Shown here: one piece after another, positions 1-11,808 of the stretch
How positions within the stretch are numbered: the first letter of the stretch is position 1
Layout: each line of letters begins with the position of its first letter
Source: Callorhinus ursinus
Taxonomy: Eukaryota; Chordata; Mammalia; Carnivora; Otariidae
DNA: 64,000 nt
NCBI RefSeq assembly: GCF_003265705.1
Contig: NW_020312867.1
Coordinates: 146,946 to 210,945 of the forward strand
Reading direction: 5' to 3'
Position numbers and translations under genes: made by a program
The notes under the pieces: generated by a model
Databases searched by the model: none
What the model saw: the letters and a program-made list of their open reading frames with translations, nothing else
Told to the model about the DNA's origin: nothing

Positions 1-440
1 AGGGTTGCTGGAGTGGTGGGGGGTGGGAGGGATGGGGTGGCTGGGTGATAGACATTGGGGAGGGTATGTGCTAATGTGAGCACTGTGAATTGTGTAAAGA
101 CTGTTGAATCACAGACCTGTACCTCTGAAACAAATAATACATTTTATGTTGAAAAAAAAAAAAGAAGATAGTAGGAAGGGAAAAATGAAGGGGCGTGAAA
201 TCGGAGGGGGAGACGAACCATGAGAGACTATGGACTCTGTGAAACAAACTGATTGTTCTAGAGGAGAGGGTGGTGGGGGGATGGGTTAGCCTGGTGATGG
301 GTATTAAAGAGGGCACATATTGAATGGAGCACTGGGAGTTATACACAAACAATGAATCCTGGAATACTACCTCAAAAACTATTGATGTAATGTATGGTGA
401 TTAACCTAACATTAAAAAAAAGAACAAATAAAAACAAATC
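1..440 (+). mobile_element. Carnivoran L1 3' end, two-module 3' UTR, left edge cut by window
   Basis: The text matches the 3' untranslated tail of carnivoran LINE-1. A first module (about 1-160) holds the GGGTGGCTGGGTGAT and CTGTGAATTGTG landmarks and ends in an A-run. A second, related module (about 161-420) holds GGTTAGCCTGGTGATGGG and GATGTAATGTATGGTGATTA and ends in its own A-rich tail. The body of the element lies outside the window, so its full length is unknown. No coding part is present here. Confidence 0.85.
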
Positions 441-650
441 CTATAATGATGGGGCTTGGAGAGCTTCCAGGTTGGTGAACACATCCATGTGCCAGGAGGG
501 TGGTGCACCCCAGGTACACAGGAACAGAATCTCTTGCACTCGGGACCCTTCTGGACCTCACCCTATGTTCTTCATCAGACTGTTCATCTGTATTCTTGGT
601 AATACCCTTTATAAGAAACCAGTATAATAGATACTAAAACTCTGTAAGCT
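441..650 (+). repeat. Unnamed interspersed-repeat fragment, possibly LTR-type
   Basis: The stretch from GGGGCTTGGAGAGCTTCCAG to the CCCTTTATAAGAAACCAGT-like text resembles an old interspersed repeat I have seen in mammalian DNA, but I cannot name the family. It directly follows the L1 tail, so the L1 may have inserted into its upstream part. Boundaries are rough. Confidence 0.35.
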
Positions 651-1105
651 ACTGTAACTGACTGAGCTCATTGTCCACGTTTGTGGCTGTCATTTCTTTA
701 TTTTCATGCTTCCTATTCTGCACAATTGATGTCCATTTTAGTGTTTTAACATATCATGTTTTTCATAAGGTATAGTTAAAATCTGCCATAATTGTCTTTT
801 ACATGTTTTTTGGTTTTTAGATATATTCTTAGACAGCTTATATTTTTTAGTGCTATTGAAAATGTCCTTAAAAATTAATTATTATAAATACCTCTTGCCA
901 GTTAGAAGGATGCCAACTTTTTTATATAATAACTGATTGGTCAGCTATCTTGCTTTATTCTTATTGCATCCGCTGGGTTCAGCCAGGAATACATAAACCA
1001 CTCCAGGATTTCAAGCAAAACTGATATCGTAGAAGGGATTGGATGGCTCATAAAACCCCTGGAAAAGCTGAAGCATGTAAAATCAGGATGGGGGACAACA
1101 CTGAC
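651..1105. other. AT-rich stretch, no feature recognised
   Basis: AT-rich sequence with no long open frame, no splice or promoter pattern that stands out, and no repeat I can name. It could be older L1 sequence too decayed to recognise. Confidence 0.4.
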
Positions 1106-2660
1106 TTTCAGCTTTGTGTTCAAAATAGTGAAGAAGGAATTGTCTTGCCAGATATTGAAATATATTATAATACAACTGTAATAAAACCAGGTTGATATTA
1201 ACATAACAAAAGTCTAGGAGATCAGAGAAGCAGAACAGAGTGCTCAAAAGGATCCCAGTATATATGAACACTTAATAAATTAAAGTAGTATTGCAATCCA
1301 GTGGGAACTTAATAAGTGATGCCCATACAACTGATTTTCCACCAAAAAGAAAAAATTAAATATTCACTTCATGTTACATGTAAAAAAAAATTCTAGCTGA
1401 GATAAAAACAAATAATTTTAAATGTAATGAAAAGTTAGGAGACAATATGTTAAATCCTAAGGGTTTGAGAAACCCTTATAACTAAAACAAACCCCAAAAG
1501 CATTAAAGAAAAGGCAGCTTTGACTGTATAAATAGTAAATCTTTTAAAATATTTTTAAATCAATACTAAAGCAAATCAAAGAAAATAAATTCTAATGTGT
1601 GCTAGATTAAAGGTTAGAATATATTAAAAATAGACAATAAATTGATAAAAAAATACATACAAATCAACAGGGAAAAAATGGACAAAATATATGAACAGAA
1701 AATTGCAAACAAATGGCCAGTGGAAATGAAAGAACGGATACTCATTCTCTTTACTAGGACCATGCAAATAAAATTAACAAGGTGGTCCTTTATACCCATC
1801 AGCTGAGGAAAAAAAAATTTTTTTATCATAAACAGGGATGTAGACTATGTGGAGTTCATTCATTGTTGATATCAGCATGAATCAGTAGTACAGGTTTTTT
1901 TTGGACAGCAATTTCCAAGGATCTTTAAAAATTAAAAATATATGTATCTGTTGACCCAATAATCCCATTCCTGAGAATCCAATTTATAGAACTAAAAATA
2001 CCAACATGTAAGGATCCATACATGGAAATAAATATTTACTCCAGGATTTTTAACCTTAACAAAAATGGAGGTGGGGAAGTGAATACCATTCAGAAGTATA
2101 CAGGTTGAAGGCATAATGGTATATTCACAATAGGGAATATTATGTCTTAGATTCAGACCAAATGATTTGAAAGGATTACCATAATTTATGTTAGGGAAAA
2201 AATCAAGAGGTAGAGAAGCATGATGTACTGTGGACATTTTTTAAAATAAGAGCTAAGTATTTGCAGTGTATATCCATAGTAATACTTAAATCTATATCAA
2301 CAGTTCAAGCTACAACTGTAGGCACTGAGTAATGTGACTATCGAATAGGCTATGGAAAGTATGTGATATGTAAACTTCATTATTAGCTCTCTAGGGCAGA
2401 ATGAGGGGGCAGGGAAGGGAAAGCAGGAGGCAGACATCAAAAGCTGAAAAAAAAATCTACTAAAAAGTATCTAAAATAAGAAGTAACTTAGTATCTGTAT
2501 ATATATATACACATATACAAAGAGGTTCATGAAAAAATGATCAATAACATTGATTTTGGTTATCTTGGTACAGCAGGAGTTCAAGGGACCATTAAATGCC
2601 TTTTTATTTCACTCTATTTTTACAATAAAATGTATTTACATAATCATAAGAAACTGTGAA
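1106..2660 (+). mobile_element. Ancient L1 fragment (ORF2 3' part plus 3' UTR)
   Basis: Decayed LINE-1 text is visible in order: CTTGCCAGATATTGAAATATATTATAATAC near the start, the ATGGACAAAATATATGAACAG region around 1680, CCCAATAATCCCATTCCTGAGAATC-type text near 1955-1980, and a T-rich 3' UTR ending with ACAATAAAATGTATTTACATAATCA near 2620-2645. The order fits ORF2 followed by the 3' UTR on the plus strand. Many stops and indels show it is long dead. The style is that of the older mammalian L1M groups; the subfamily is not certain. Confidence 0.7.
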
Positions 2661-3285
2661 GCTAGTTTCACTGTTGAAAAATAAGGAAGAAAGAAAGTTA
2701 TTTGGGTCTTCCAGTTGTCTCCATAAGCCTTCTTGGCCACCTCATTGTGAACCAAAAATAAGTAACCACTGGTACTTGGAAGAGAAGTCCCTGTTCAGAT
2801 CTGGGTTCACACCAGTGGATCCGAACAAATTGTCACCTGATTTACTTTCTCCTTTCCTGAGTTTTCTGTTCAAGATTAGCTCATCAGAGGGGACTTTTCT
2901 GACTGCTTTATCCATTGGCCCACCACAAATCATTCCCTAACTCTTTGCATTGAGTTTATGTAACGCTAAATGCTGGCTGCCCATTTTTATATGGTGTGCA
3001 ATTGAAATCAAAGTTTATTTTCAGGCTCCCTTTCTTAAGAGTAATTTGAAAAATTCAATTCAGGCTATATGTTTTCCTCCGAAAAAAAATCTAGATTTAG
3101 CTGTGACCCACAGGTTTTATTTTGAGGGGTTCTCCCCCCATTTATTCTTTTAAAAATACTTTGTGATTTATGTTTCCCCCTTTTTAATCGGGTAGTGTCT
3201 GAGAAAAATTTTTTAAACAGAAATGAACTAGTTATGTATTCCAGGGGTAAATATCATTTACTATTGATTTCTGTTTTGGGGGGGC
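2661..3285. other. Unique sequence, nothing recognised
   Basis: Mixed-composition sequence with only chance open frames of 60-95 codons on both strands. No repeat, splice pattern or RNA gene was recognised. Confidence 0.4.
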
Positions 3286-3835
3286 AGGGAGGAAGGTATC
3301 AGAAAATGGGGCCTGTAAAGTCTGTCCTTTGGAAGTTTATTAAGGTTTTTTTTTGTGACTAGGTGTGTTATTTTTCTTGCAGTGTTCCAAGGACATAAAA
3401 AGGACATTTTTTAATATTTGGTTAACACATTCTATATAAATAAATTGTGCTTATTGTTTACATTCTTCAAATAGTCTATTTTTACCCACATGGATTTTTA
3501 TATTCTAAAGTAGTTACACAGAATTTTTTCAAATTTATTTTAACAAATTACCATGTTTTGAGAGCCCTAACTCAATGTTTATATTTTGCTGCAAATTTTT
3601 TTGCTATATAAGAATGTACATTCTTTGTAGGTCTCTTTTATGAACCGTTATATTTGATTATTATACAGTATCCTTCTTTATTCTGTTGAATGAATATGAC
3701 CTTGATTTCTCTTTGCTCTGACGTCAGTATTTTCTCTAATTCTTCATTATATTTGTATTTGTCTCATAACACAATTATTAATTTTTTCTCCATTCTCTCT
3801 TGGTAATTTAGAAGCTCTATTATATATACATATAT
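3286..3835 (-). mobile_element. Probable ancient L1 ORF2 fragment, minus strand
   Basis: AT-rich text with GATTATTATACAGTATCC, TGACCTTGATTTCTCTTTGCTCTGA and the following CATTATATTTGTATTTGTC resembles the minus strand of the central ORF2 region of old L1 elements. Divergence is high and no reading frame survives. Ends are approximate. Confidence 0.45.
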
Positions 3836-3860
3836 ATTATATATATATGTATATATTTAA
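3822..3860. repeat. AT-dinucleotide-rich tract
   Basis: A run dominated by TATATA and TATGTATA, next to the A/T-rich tail of the following SINE. It can fold on itself as near-perfect inverted TATA repeats. Confidence 0.8.
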
Positions 3861-4038
3861 GAATTTATTTATTTATTTTGCCAGAGACACAGAGAGAACA
3901 CAAGCAGGGAGAGCAGCAAGCAGAGGGAGAAGCAGATTCCCTGCTGAGCAGGGAGCCCAATGCAGGACCCCAGGACCCTGGGTTCATGACCTGGGCCAAA
4001 GGCAGACGCTTAACTGACTGAGCCACCCAGCCATCCCC
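3855..4038 (-). mobile_element. Can-SINE, minus strand
   Basis: The reverse complement of a carnivoran tRNA-Lys-derived SINE: a tail side of AAGAATTTATTTATTTATTTTG, a purine-rich body, the CTGCTGAGCAGGGAGCCCAA segment, then CTTAACTGACTGAGCCACCCAG at the head. It is fairly diverged, with a CCATCCCC head end. Flanking TATTATAT-like text may be a decayed target-site duplication. Confidence 0.9.
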
Positions 4039-6255
4039 GTAGAAAGTTTATTATATTTTTAAGTCTGCTGGTGATTCCCCCCTCTAATCATCACAATGAA
4101 ACCTCTATTTCTCCCACTGACCCATCACACATCTGCTCTCTCACTCCTATAGATACAAATGCTTTAGACAGTGTCACTTTTTACCTTACGATGAAACCTT
4201 TGGAATTGCTGTAAACCCTGCCAAACATGAATCTGGAGATCAGCTATGAGCCAGTGGTGCCTGACCTCTGCCCAGATCCAGTTCTCCAACAGGGGCGGGT
4301 TAAAGTTCTTACCCTTTATCAGGGTGGGTTATGGTTAGAATGTAACAACCTTGTGACCATTTGGGACATTCTCAGTGTAGGCACCTTTCAGTTGGATACA
4401 GTGCACTTCTCACTGTTTTGGTTTTGGGGGGCAGTCTATTAAAAGGTCTTCCCTTGCTACTGGTATCATCTTTTCCAAGAATACTTAATACCTATGCTAC
4501 AAATTCATAGTAGTATCATCATCATCCAACTATGTATCATTTTATATATAATCACATGTCATGTTCATATAAACATATGTATCATGTCCATGTATCCTTA
4601 CCTGCTATATAGTTAGTCACTGCCCATCCCTGTCTCTTTCCCTTTCATATTTTCCAATATGTTGAAATCTCTGGTCTTACTGTAATGACATTCAGAGTAC
4701 ACTGGTATTTCCTCAAACAATGGACATGGATCGTTCTCTCACATGGATAGATCATCCTCTTGGTGACCTGTCCTGATGGATCTTTTCTGCCAACATATGT
4801 GTATTTCCCCATGTGTAAGATACTAACCTTGTAGTTCCTCCTCTCAAGAGTCTGTGGTATTGCAGAATAGTTTTCCATGTTAAAGAGAAATCTGATATTA
4901 GGCAGATTTACTCTGCTATGTAAAAATAATCTACTATTTATAACTGGAAAATGTTAGGTATTTCTATCTGGCTTAGATTTTAGGAATTTGTAAGTTTTGT
5001 TTTTATTTTTTTTCGATAATTTTTTTTTCGTGAGACCCAGTGAGAAAGTTAAAACTGCAAATTTGTCTTCCTTTAACTCAAAGAAAATTCTCATGTGTTT
5101 CTTTTAAAATTATTACTTCCCCTCTCTTTCCTTTTCCCCTCCTGTTAATCCGATGATTCCAATTAGATATCCTGGTTTGGTCCTCAAAACTCTTTTATTT
5201 TTCCTCTTGAATTGGTGGCTATGTGTTTCTACAGTATTTTAAGACACTCTTCATCAACTTCAGCTTTCAAATCATGGCAAAGTTATACTGTTTTATAGTT
5301 TATTGACTTTTGAAACTGCAAAATCATTAGCTCCTGAAATTATTTTTCCCTAATCTTATCTCCTTGAGAATTCTTCCCTAGACCAAGCACCCCTTCACCA
5401 AACCTAGGATGAAATGGGCCCCTCATACAAAGGAAACCTTGATGGAGTCACTCCCACAGTTGGACAGACAGTCCCCAAAGTATCTAAGCTTAACAGAATC
5501 CTGCTAAGCTTAAGCAGAAACTCAGATCCCTGCTAGTCTTAGGTTTTTTTTTTCTTAAAGATAAAATCTATTTTTTAAATGGATAGAAAGATTCATTTTA
5601 ATTCCTAAAACCTGTGTGCTCAACTCCTGATAAGTAGTTTTACAACACTAGGGTAATAGAAATAAACATTTTATATAATACTTCAAGAGAGGTTAGGAGA
5701 CAGATCCTCCTGGAGCATCATGAAATACAGAAGATCTCCTAGTGAAAGTTTTAATTTCCACTCTGTGAAAGATCTAATGGTGTTGTCAGGCCCTCACCCA
5801 CAGTCCAGACCTAAGAGAGGGCTACCTTCTTCTACCTTCCACAATCTCAGCATCTGATAAACCCCCTCCCCACTTCTGTCCTTCATTGAGCTTGGGAACT
5901 AGACGGGGTAGCAACTGACAGGGCATGCTAGAGGCCAGGATGTGATGCAGTGGGGCCTTGTGTGCAGGAAGGGAGCCTGAGCCTGAGTTAGGACCATTGG
6001 GAAGAGCGAATAGCAACACAGATGAGGTCCAGGTGAGTGGGGTTTCCCTGCTGCCCAGTATGCACATGGGAGGCAGTGCTCAGATCCCGTGCCCATGGAA
6101 AGAGCTCAGAGAAAAGCTGCGTGGACCAGCCTCATAGCTCCAACTCTCATGTCCTTCAAGGGTTGGATTATTTTGTTACAAGTCCATTACTGATTAAACT
6201 TTCTCCAGGATTCCAACAAGATCTTTCTGTTACTAACTGAACCACTTTTCTTTCA
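4039..6255. other. 2.2 kb with no recognised gene or repeat
   Basis: Moderately AT-rich sequence. Parts around 4980-5350 have the look of decayed L1 minus-strand sequence, but I cannot place them. The open frames here (up to about 80 codons) have no recognisable domain and overlap one another on opposite strands. Confidence 0.35.
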
Positions 6256-6860
6256 TTTCACAATAAAGAACCATTTCCCAGCATATACCCAAAGCTTTGC
6301 AAAATGGAATAATAATAAATCACAACTAAAATTGGTCCCTTACAAGGGAAAAATAGTAATTCTTTAGTGGAGATACCTGGCATGACCTTAACCAAGTGAT
6401 GAAGGTTAACATCACCAGTCATGTCATATGACTATCATGTACCCCTTGTGGGATCCTTCCCAGAAATCCACAAGCATGAGGAAAATTAGACAAATTGAGA
6501 GGCAATCTACTAAATACCTGAATCCTTTAAAACAGTCAAGATCATGAAAAGCAAGGAAAGACTAAGAAACTGTCATGGACTGGAGTAGACTAAGAGAGAA
6601 ATGAAGTGTGGTATGCTGCATTTGACCCCAAAACAACAAGAGCAACAAAGGACATTGATGGGGAAAAAATGTGAAATTCAAATAAAGTTACAGTAAAGTA
6701 CCAAGGCTGGTTTCTTAATTTGGACAAATATGCCATGATAATATATGATATTAACTTTAGGGGAAACTAAAACTGAGTGAGAGGTATATGAGAACTCTCT
6801 GTACTATTTTGATAATTTTTAAAATAAATTTAAAATAAAAAAGTTTATTTTTAAAAGAAC
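6256..6860 (+). mobile_element. Ancient L1 3' end
   Basis: The block carries landmarks of an old mammalian L1 3' tail in order: AAATTGAGAGGCAATCTAC, AAACTGTCATGGACTGGAG, GGGGAAACTAAAACTGAGTG, TATATGAGAACTCTCTGTAC and the terminal TAAAATAAAAAAGTTTATTTTTAA. Orientation is plus. The upstream limit is uncertain. Confidence 0.75.
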
Positions 6861-6984
6861 CCCCCAAATCTAAATACTGCAGTTTACCTCTCTTTAATTC
6901 TAGGGTAGATGCATTTTAATTATTTCTTCTTTAGATCCAGTTACCTAGAAAAGCAGGTATACCAGCAGTATGGTACTGACCCTC

Positions 6985-7065
6985 ACAAATACGTATTGAG
7001 CATCTACCATGTGCAACTGGTATGATGATTCAACTGTAGTGTATAAATATTACTCACAGGTTGTG
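6985..7065 (-). repeat. Small L2-like fragment, minus strand
   Basis: TATTGAGCATCTACCATGTGCAACTGG is close to the reverse complement of the L2 3' end. Only a short piece is recognisable. Confidence 0.45.
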
Positions 7066-8404
7066 GCAAAACCATTGTCACTGATGGGGAACAGTTTCCT
7101 AGAGCCTGTTTCTTTCTGCTGATTTTCTATCCTCCATGTCTATAGCCATCTGAAAGTTCAATCAAGATATTGAGGACTTTTTTTTTTTCTTGAGATTTTC
7201 TTTTTAGTAGCTCTTTGAATACATTCAGTGACTCTCATTTGGGTATTGCACTGAGTTTGCCAGCAGTATTCCAAGTAAATGGGAACGATCTCTGAAATGG
7301 GATCTCTTTGCAACAACAGAGTTGTTCAAAGGACATGGGACACAACTGGATGCACACCTTCATTCCTGCCCTCAGTCAGGTCCAAACCGGATGGTGGGCA
7401 GAACAATGGGAGACAGATAGCATCAATTTCTTCGCCAACAAAAAGTACAAGAAATAGTATTTCCCTTTCCCCTGAAACCTGATGGGAATTCAAGAATCAA
7501 GAATGATCCTGGGGTGAGAGGAGAGGGTGTTTGGGAAAGGAAAGAGGAGAAAAGGCAGAAGCTGAGCCAAGGGTCCCGCTCTCTCTTGCCTTCTTCCTCT
7601 GCAGGGATGCATGTGGGGGAAGGAAATAGGCCATTAGCAAGTGTGTGCTCATTCCTGACAAATTTGAGATAATTCCCGTCAGCCATGGTCTCATCATTGT
7701 CAGATGGGCCATTGGAAGTTGAGTGTGTCCTCTCGGCATTTAAAGTCAGAGGCATGGGTTTGGACTGCAGCCAGATCCCCTCTGGCCATCAGCATACCCC
7801 GCCTTGAACTGCAACAAGAGAGAAAGCAGCATTTTCTCTAGGACCCCAGGCTTCCAAGAGCTAAGTAGGCATTCATATGTTCTCTTTGCAATAGAGTCTT
7901 TAAAAATTATATAAAGAAACGTAAGTCAATTTAAAAATCTCTGACCAAACAACACCCGGTTTTCCAGAAACAGAAAACATGGTGCTTCCTAACTTCTCCC
8001 TAGACATGATTTACCGAAAGCTTTCTTGGTTGGATGTCAGAAGATCTAAATTCTCAAGCTTTGCACCAAGTAGGTACTCAGAAGGCAATAGGTGCTAATG
8101 GCTATAAAAAATGCATTTAAAAATATAATACAGGCTTTTGATTGTGAGATTAATGTTCACCGTATGTTGGGTAGAGCATGACAAGAGGCATGACATAGGT
8201 AGATGATCAAACTTACAGGTGAAGGACAGTGTGGGTCAATTTTCAAACTATTCGAACAAGACAAGAAAGCATCTTGGAGCCATTACCTACATAAAGAGCA
8301 GGAGACAAATACCACTGCAAGTCATACAGTTAATAAAACTACATTCTAACCTGCTATTTCTATCTCATGCACTTTCATTTATATAGCATGTGGATCAGCA
8401 TCAG
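7066..8404. other. Unique sequence, no gene recognised
   Basis: No repeat was recognised. Two overlapping minus-strand open frames (110 codons at 7423-7755 and 80 codons at 7497-7739) lie here; neither shows a domain or splice-flanked structure that I can support. Confidence 0.35.
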
Positions 8405-8450
8405 ACAAGACTGAGACAATTCAACAAATGTTTGATAATCTCAGTCTTGT
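8405..8450. repeat. Short inverted repeat (hairpin)
   Basis: ACAAGACTGAGA at 8405-8416 is perfectly complementary to TCTCAGTCTTGT at 8439-8450. The 22-nt centre can add a shorter imperfect stem (TCAA..CA with TG..TTGA). The function is unknown. Confidence 0.8.
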
Positions 8451-8586
8451 TTTCTACACCAGCAGCCACAGGGGCCAGACCAAGGGGTGCAGCTCGATAG
8501 AAAGGGCTTTTTTTTTTTTTTTAATGAGGCAGGTTTATGCCTGTAATGACAAGTAGACACACTCAGCATCTTGAAGGGCTTGCTAC

Positions 8587-8710
8587 TTAGTATTCTATTA
8601 TAGAAAACATCTCTTCTCCAAAAGATTGTTTCTGGGGTTCATACCCTGGAACACAGAGCTTCTTCTTGTTAGTAAATTTCTTTGAAGCAAGTCCAAGATT
8701 GTATTTGCAG
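8587..8710 (-). other. Possible terminal exon or retrocopy 3' end, 40 codons then stop
   Basis: On the minus strand a strong acceptor-like sequence (TATTTTATTTTCCAG, just above 8710) is followed at 8709 by an open frame of 40 codons. It starts CKYNLGLASK, continues with a lysine-rich stretch and GYEPQKQSFGEE, and ends FSIIEY before TAA at 8587-8589. Further 3' on the same strand an ATTAAA (8520-8525 on the plus strand) runs directly into an A-run. I do not recognise the peptide. A last coding exon of an unseen gene, a fragment of a retroposed transcript, or chance are all possible. A 40-codon frame alone is not strong evidence, and no partner exon was found. Confidence 0.2.
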
Positions 8711-11190
8711 CTGGAAAATAAAATATAACAAAACCTTAGGGGAATGATTTGAGTCTTTGCCTTTTCTATGCTAACAACTTTTTATTGGCTATACAAAAAC
8801 TCAGAAATTATACAAGTATCAAGAAAGAGCCCAGGGGAAAATATACCAGAGATAAGGACATGGTAAAGAGATATAGTCTCTCTTCCAGTCTCCTGTGAAA
8901 GCAAATTCAAGCTTGAAAAAAAAAAAAACCTCTCCAGATGGACTCAAGAACAAACCTCCAAATTTTAGTGGTCCCCAGGAATTGGATTAAAAACTCCCCA
9001 AAATAGAAATTTTTAGAATATTTCTGGTTAATGTTCTATAAATTGTGAAGTCTACGAAATGAAAATGAGCACAAATTAAGTCAAGTAATCAAAAGACAAG
9101 AAAGATAGATAAGGGAGAAGATTAAAAGATGAATTATTTGTTTGATTTTTGCATTAAGGACCCATGGTAAAAGTGGTAAATAACAGATTTTTCAATAAAA
9201 ATAATGTATATTGGAAGAGAGAAAGGGAAAAAGAACTTCGAAATTTAGAAGCAAACTTACGATAAGAAGCCTAGAGGCATATAGGGCATATATGGGCATA
9301 TGTACACATAAGAAAATATATGTATGTGAGAGATATGTGCCTACTTTATATATATATACACACACACACATATATATTCATATTAGACATGTCAGACACA
9401 TCAGAAGTAATACTTAAAGGAATATTAGAAGAAGACATTCTCGAGTAAAAGAAAATTGCTGGCTAAAATAATTCATTAATCCTTGTAAAAAATTAAAGAC
9501 AGAATAAAACTCAAGATTTATCCAGGTAATATACTGGCCGTTCAAATATAAAGCATGCATCCTCCATGGAAGTGGGAACACAAGGTAGCTTGATTTAAAT
9601 AGACCCCAAGTCCTGGTGGCTTCATTATTTGATACCCACCACCCATTGTCTGAATAAAGAAACCATAGAGTTTTGAGGGGGAAAAGATAACGGCCCTGCT
9701 CTCCCACACCCAATTACCATGTGAGGACAGCTGGAAAACATTCGCAGACAGGCATGGGCTCCGAACAGAAGCAATCCATGTTCTCTTGCTGAGAAAATTA
9801 CTCTAAGTCACTCTACCTGAGCAAAAGATAAATCAATATAAACAACTCAAGAATGAGGAAGTTGTGGTAATAAGGGATTGATGGTGTCCCTTTGGGCATT
9901 GTACTTCTTAGCCCTTATTGAGTTCTTTCCACCGCTTGACTAATGGTGGGGCAGATGGCATGTGGCAATCTCTTCCTTTTAAGAGGGAAAGGCATTGCAC
10001 TTATAAAACGGGACAAATGGACGTGCCCCCTCCCACCAGCCCCAGGGGGAGAACTAACAGAGAACTTCATCACAACATGCTGGTCCTTTTCATCTGCTTC
10101 CACTGTGGTCAGCAAGGGCAAAATCACTCAGCTCCAGGAGTGAGCCCCTGATATGTCTTGCTGGCTTTGGCAGCACTCCTCACAGGTCTGGCTGCATCCC
10201 CCTAAAATGGGAAATGAAAGAGCAGAGATAAATTCTATGTCCACAATTCTCTTTCTGTAGCTTTTTTTTTTAAATCAAACATAAGTTCTCTGAATTAAAC
10301 TGATGCAGTCAGAACCTGATTTTCTCCCCCATTACTGCCTTCTCTTTTACATGTCATTAACAAATAAATAAGGTAGACAGTTAAACTTCATATAAGAATT
10401 GCATTTATATGTATAATGCAAAGCTCATTTGCACACTGCCCAAAATTTTCTTGTGCAGGACCCTGTCTAATCACTGGGGAAGAGTCCTTGGTAGTGAGAA
10501 ATGTGTATTTTTTTAAATCCCAACCACTGATGTATTGTACCAACGTTAACTGGTCTTCAGTGTGCAACTTTCCTGCTGTTTTCAGTGCAAGTGGGATATA
10601 CTGCATTTTGAATGGTGCCAACACTTGGCAAGTGTTTCTTCCTAAAGGCACAGGTCACAGCCAGTCAGGAACTGTATGATGATCAGGAAATAAATATTCC
10701 ATACAGCAGGAATATGAAGAAAACCCATACTCAGTAAGTCTCCTGCAAATAACAGAAAGCACCAAGCCTGACTTTAACCAGTTGGGAAGGCGTGCAGATG
10801 TCTTTTCACTTTATGATTCTTCCCTCAGCACTTACTCTGTAATCATCACACAATCATGAAAATTTGGCATTTTAATTTCATCCTTAGGGGAAATATGTGG
10901 ATACTGGCATCATGACAAGTGTAACAGTATAAAAGGACAATTACCTTAGGCTTACACTCCTTTTTTTTTTTTTCAGATTTCCAAGAAAGAACTAAATTTT
11001 CAAGGTTCATAGTAGAGAATTTTGCTGTGAATTCATATGCATGGTCTTCCACGACATTAAAAGCTTAAAAAAATCTGTATGTTCCACACTCAATTTCTTG
11101 TGCTGGAAGTTTCACTATCATTCATTTATTTTCAGTCATTCCTCGAATGTATTTTGAGTACCTCCCATATGCCAGGCACCATGGTGACCT
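8711..11190. other. Mostly unique sequence, no gene recognised
   Basis: No intact gene and no clear repeat apart from the TA/CA-rich tract near 9345-9380. Open frames at 9915-10151 and 10388-10679 occur on both strands over the same bases, which is typical of chance. A T-run followed by CAG at about 10962-10976 looks like a plus-strand splice acceptor but opens only an 11-codon frame. Confidence 0.35.
9345..9380. repeat. TA/CA dinucleotide tract
   Basis: Alternating TATATATATA followed by CACACACACA and TATATA. A short impure microsatellite. Confidence 0.8.
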
Positions 11191-11194
11191 TTGG

Positions 11195-11434
11195 GAAACG
11201 CTGTGGGGTAGCAGTGGAGAGTGGGTACTGCGGACCCTCATAGCCTGGGTTCAATCCCAGCTGCCATTTGCCATCTTGTATGGCCTTGCCCTGGTTCCTT
11301 AACTTCTTTTATTTCTTCACTTAGGAGATGAGGAAAATACTAAAACCAACGTCACAGATGATTGTGCGGATTACAGGAAAGCATACATGTACGATGTTTA
11401 GGTTATTATTAGCAGTAATAGTAGTGGTAGAAGT
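11195..11434 (+). repeat. MIR, plus strand
   Basis: Includes GCCTGGGTTCAATCCCAGCT, TGCCATTTGCCATCTTGTATGGCCTTG and a GAGATGAGGAAAATACTA stretch, in the order of the MIR tRNA-derived SINE. Diverged. Confidence 0.75.
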
Positions 11435-11808
11435 TGTATTAGTTTGCTCAGGCTGGCATCACACAATACCTCAGACTGGGTGGCTTAAACAACAGAATTT
11501 TATTTTCTCCCAGTTCTGGGGACTGGAAAGTCTAAGATCAAAGTCTGTGAGGTTAATTTTTCTGGGGAGTTCTCTTCCCTGTGTGTAGATAGGTGCCTTC
11601 TCCCATGTTCTCAGCTGGTGGAGAGAGAGTGAGCAAGCTCTCTGCTGTCTCTTCTCATAAGGGCACTAACCCCATCAGCTCAGGGCTCCACCCCCATGAT
11701 CCCATCTAACCCTGATGACCTCCCAAATGCCCCATCTTCAAATACCATCATATGGGGGGTTAGCATTTCAACATAGAATTTTGGAGGGACACAGTTCAGT
11801 CCATGGCA
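11435..11808 (-). mobile_element. MLT1-type MaLR LTR, near full length, minus strand
   Basis: It begins TGTATTAGTTTGCTCAGGCTGG and continues ACCTCAGACTGGGTGGCTTA, the reverse complement of an MLT1 3' end. It finishes GAATTTTGGAGGGACACAGT then CCATGGCA, the reverse complement of the 5' end. The roughly 374-bp length and the TG...CA ends fit a solo MaLR LTR. I did not find a matching 5-bp flank repeat, so the insertion is old. Confidence 0.8.

Noticed and set aside
71..352. 93-codon minus-strand frame, with a similar 95-codon frame at 49426-49713
   Set aside because: Both are antisense translations of the same L1 3' UTR, which explains their similarity; not a gene family.
10150..10190. GCTTTGGCAGCACTCC, which recalls the start of U6 snRNA
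   Set aside because: Only the first dozen bases are similar; the following sequence has no U6 body.
10950..11050. Long T-run then CAG, resembling a plus-strand splice acceptor
   Set aside because: Stops appear within a dozen codons in the readable frame and no downstream donor stands out.
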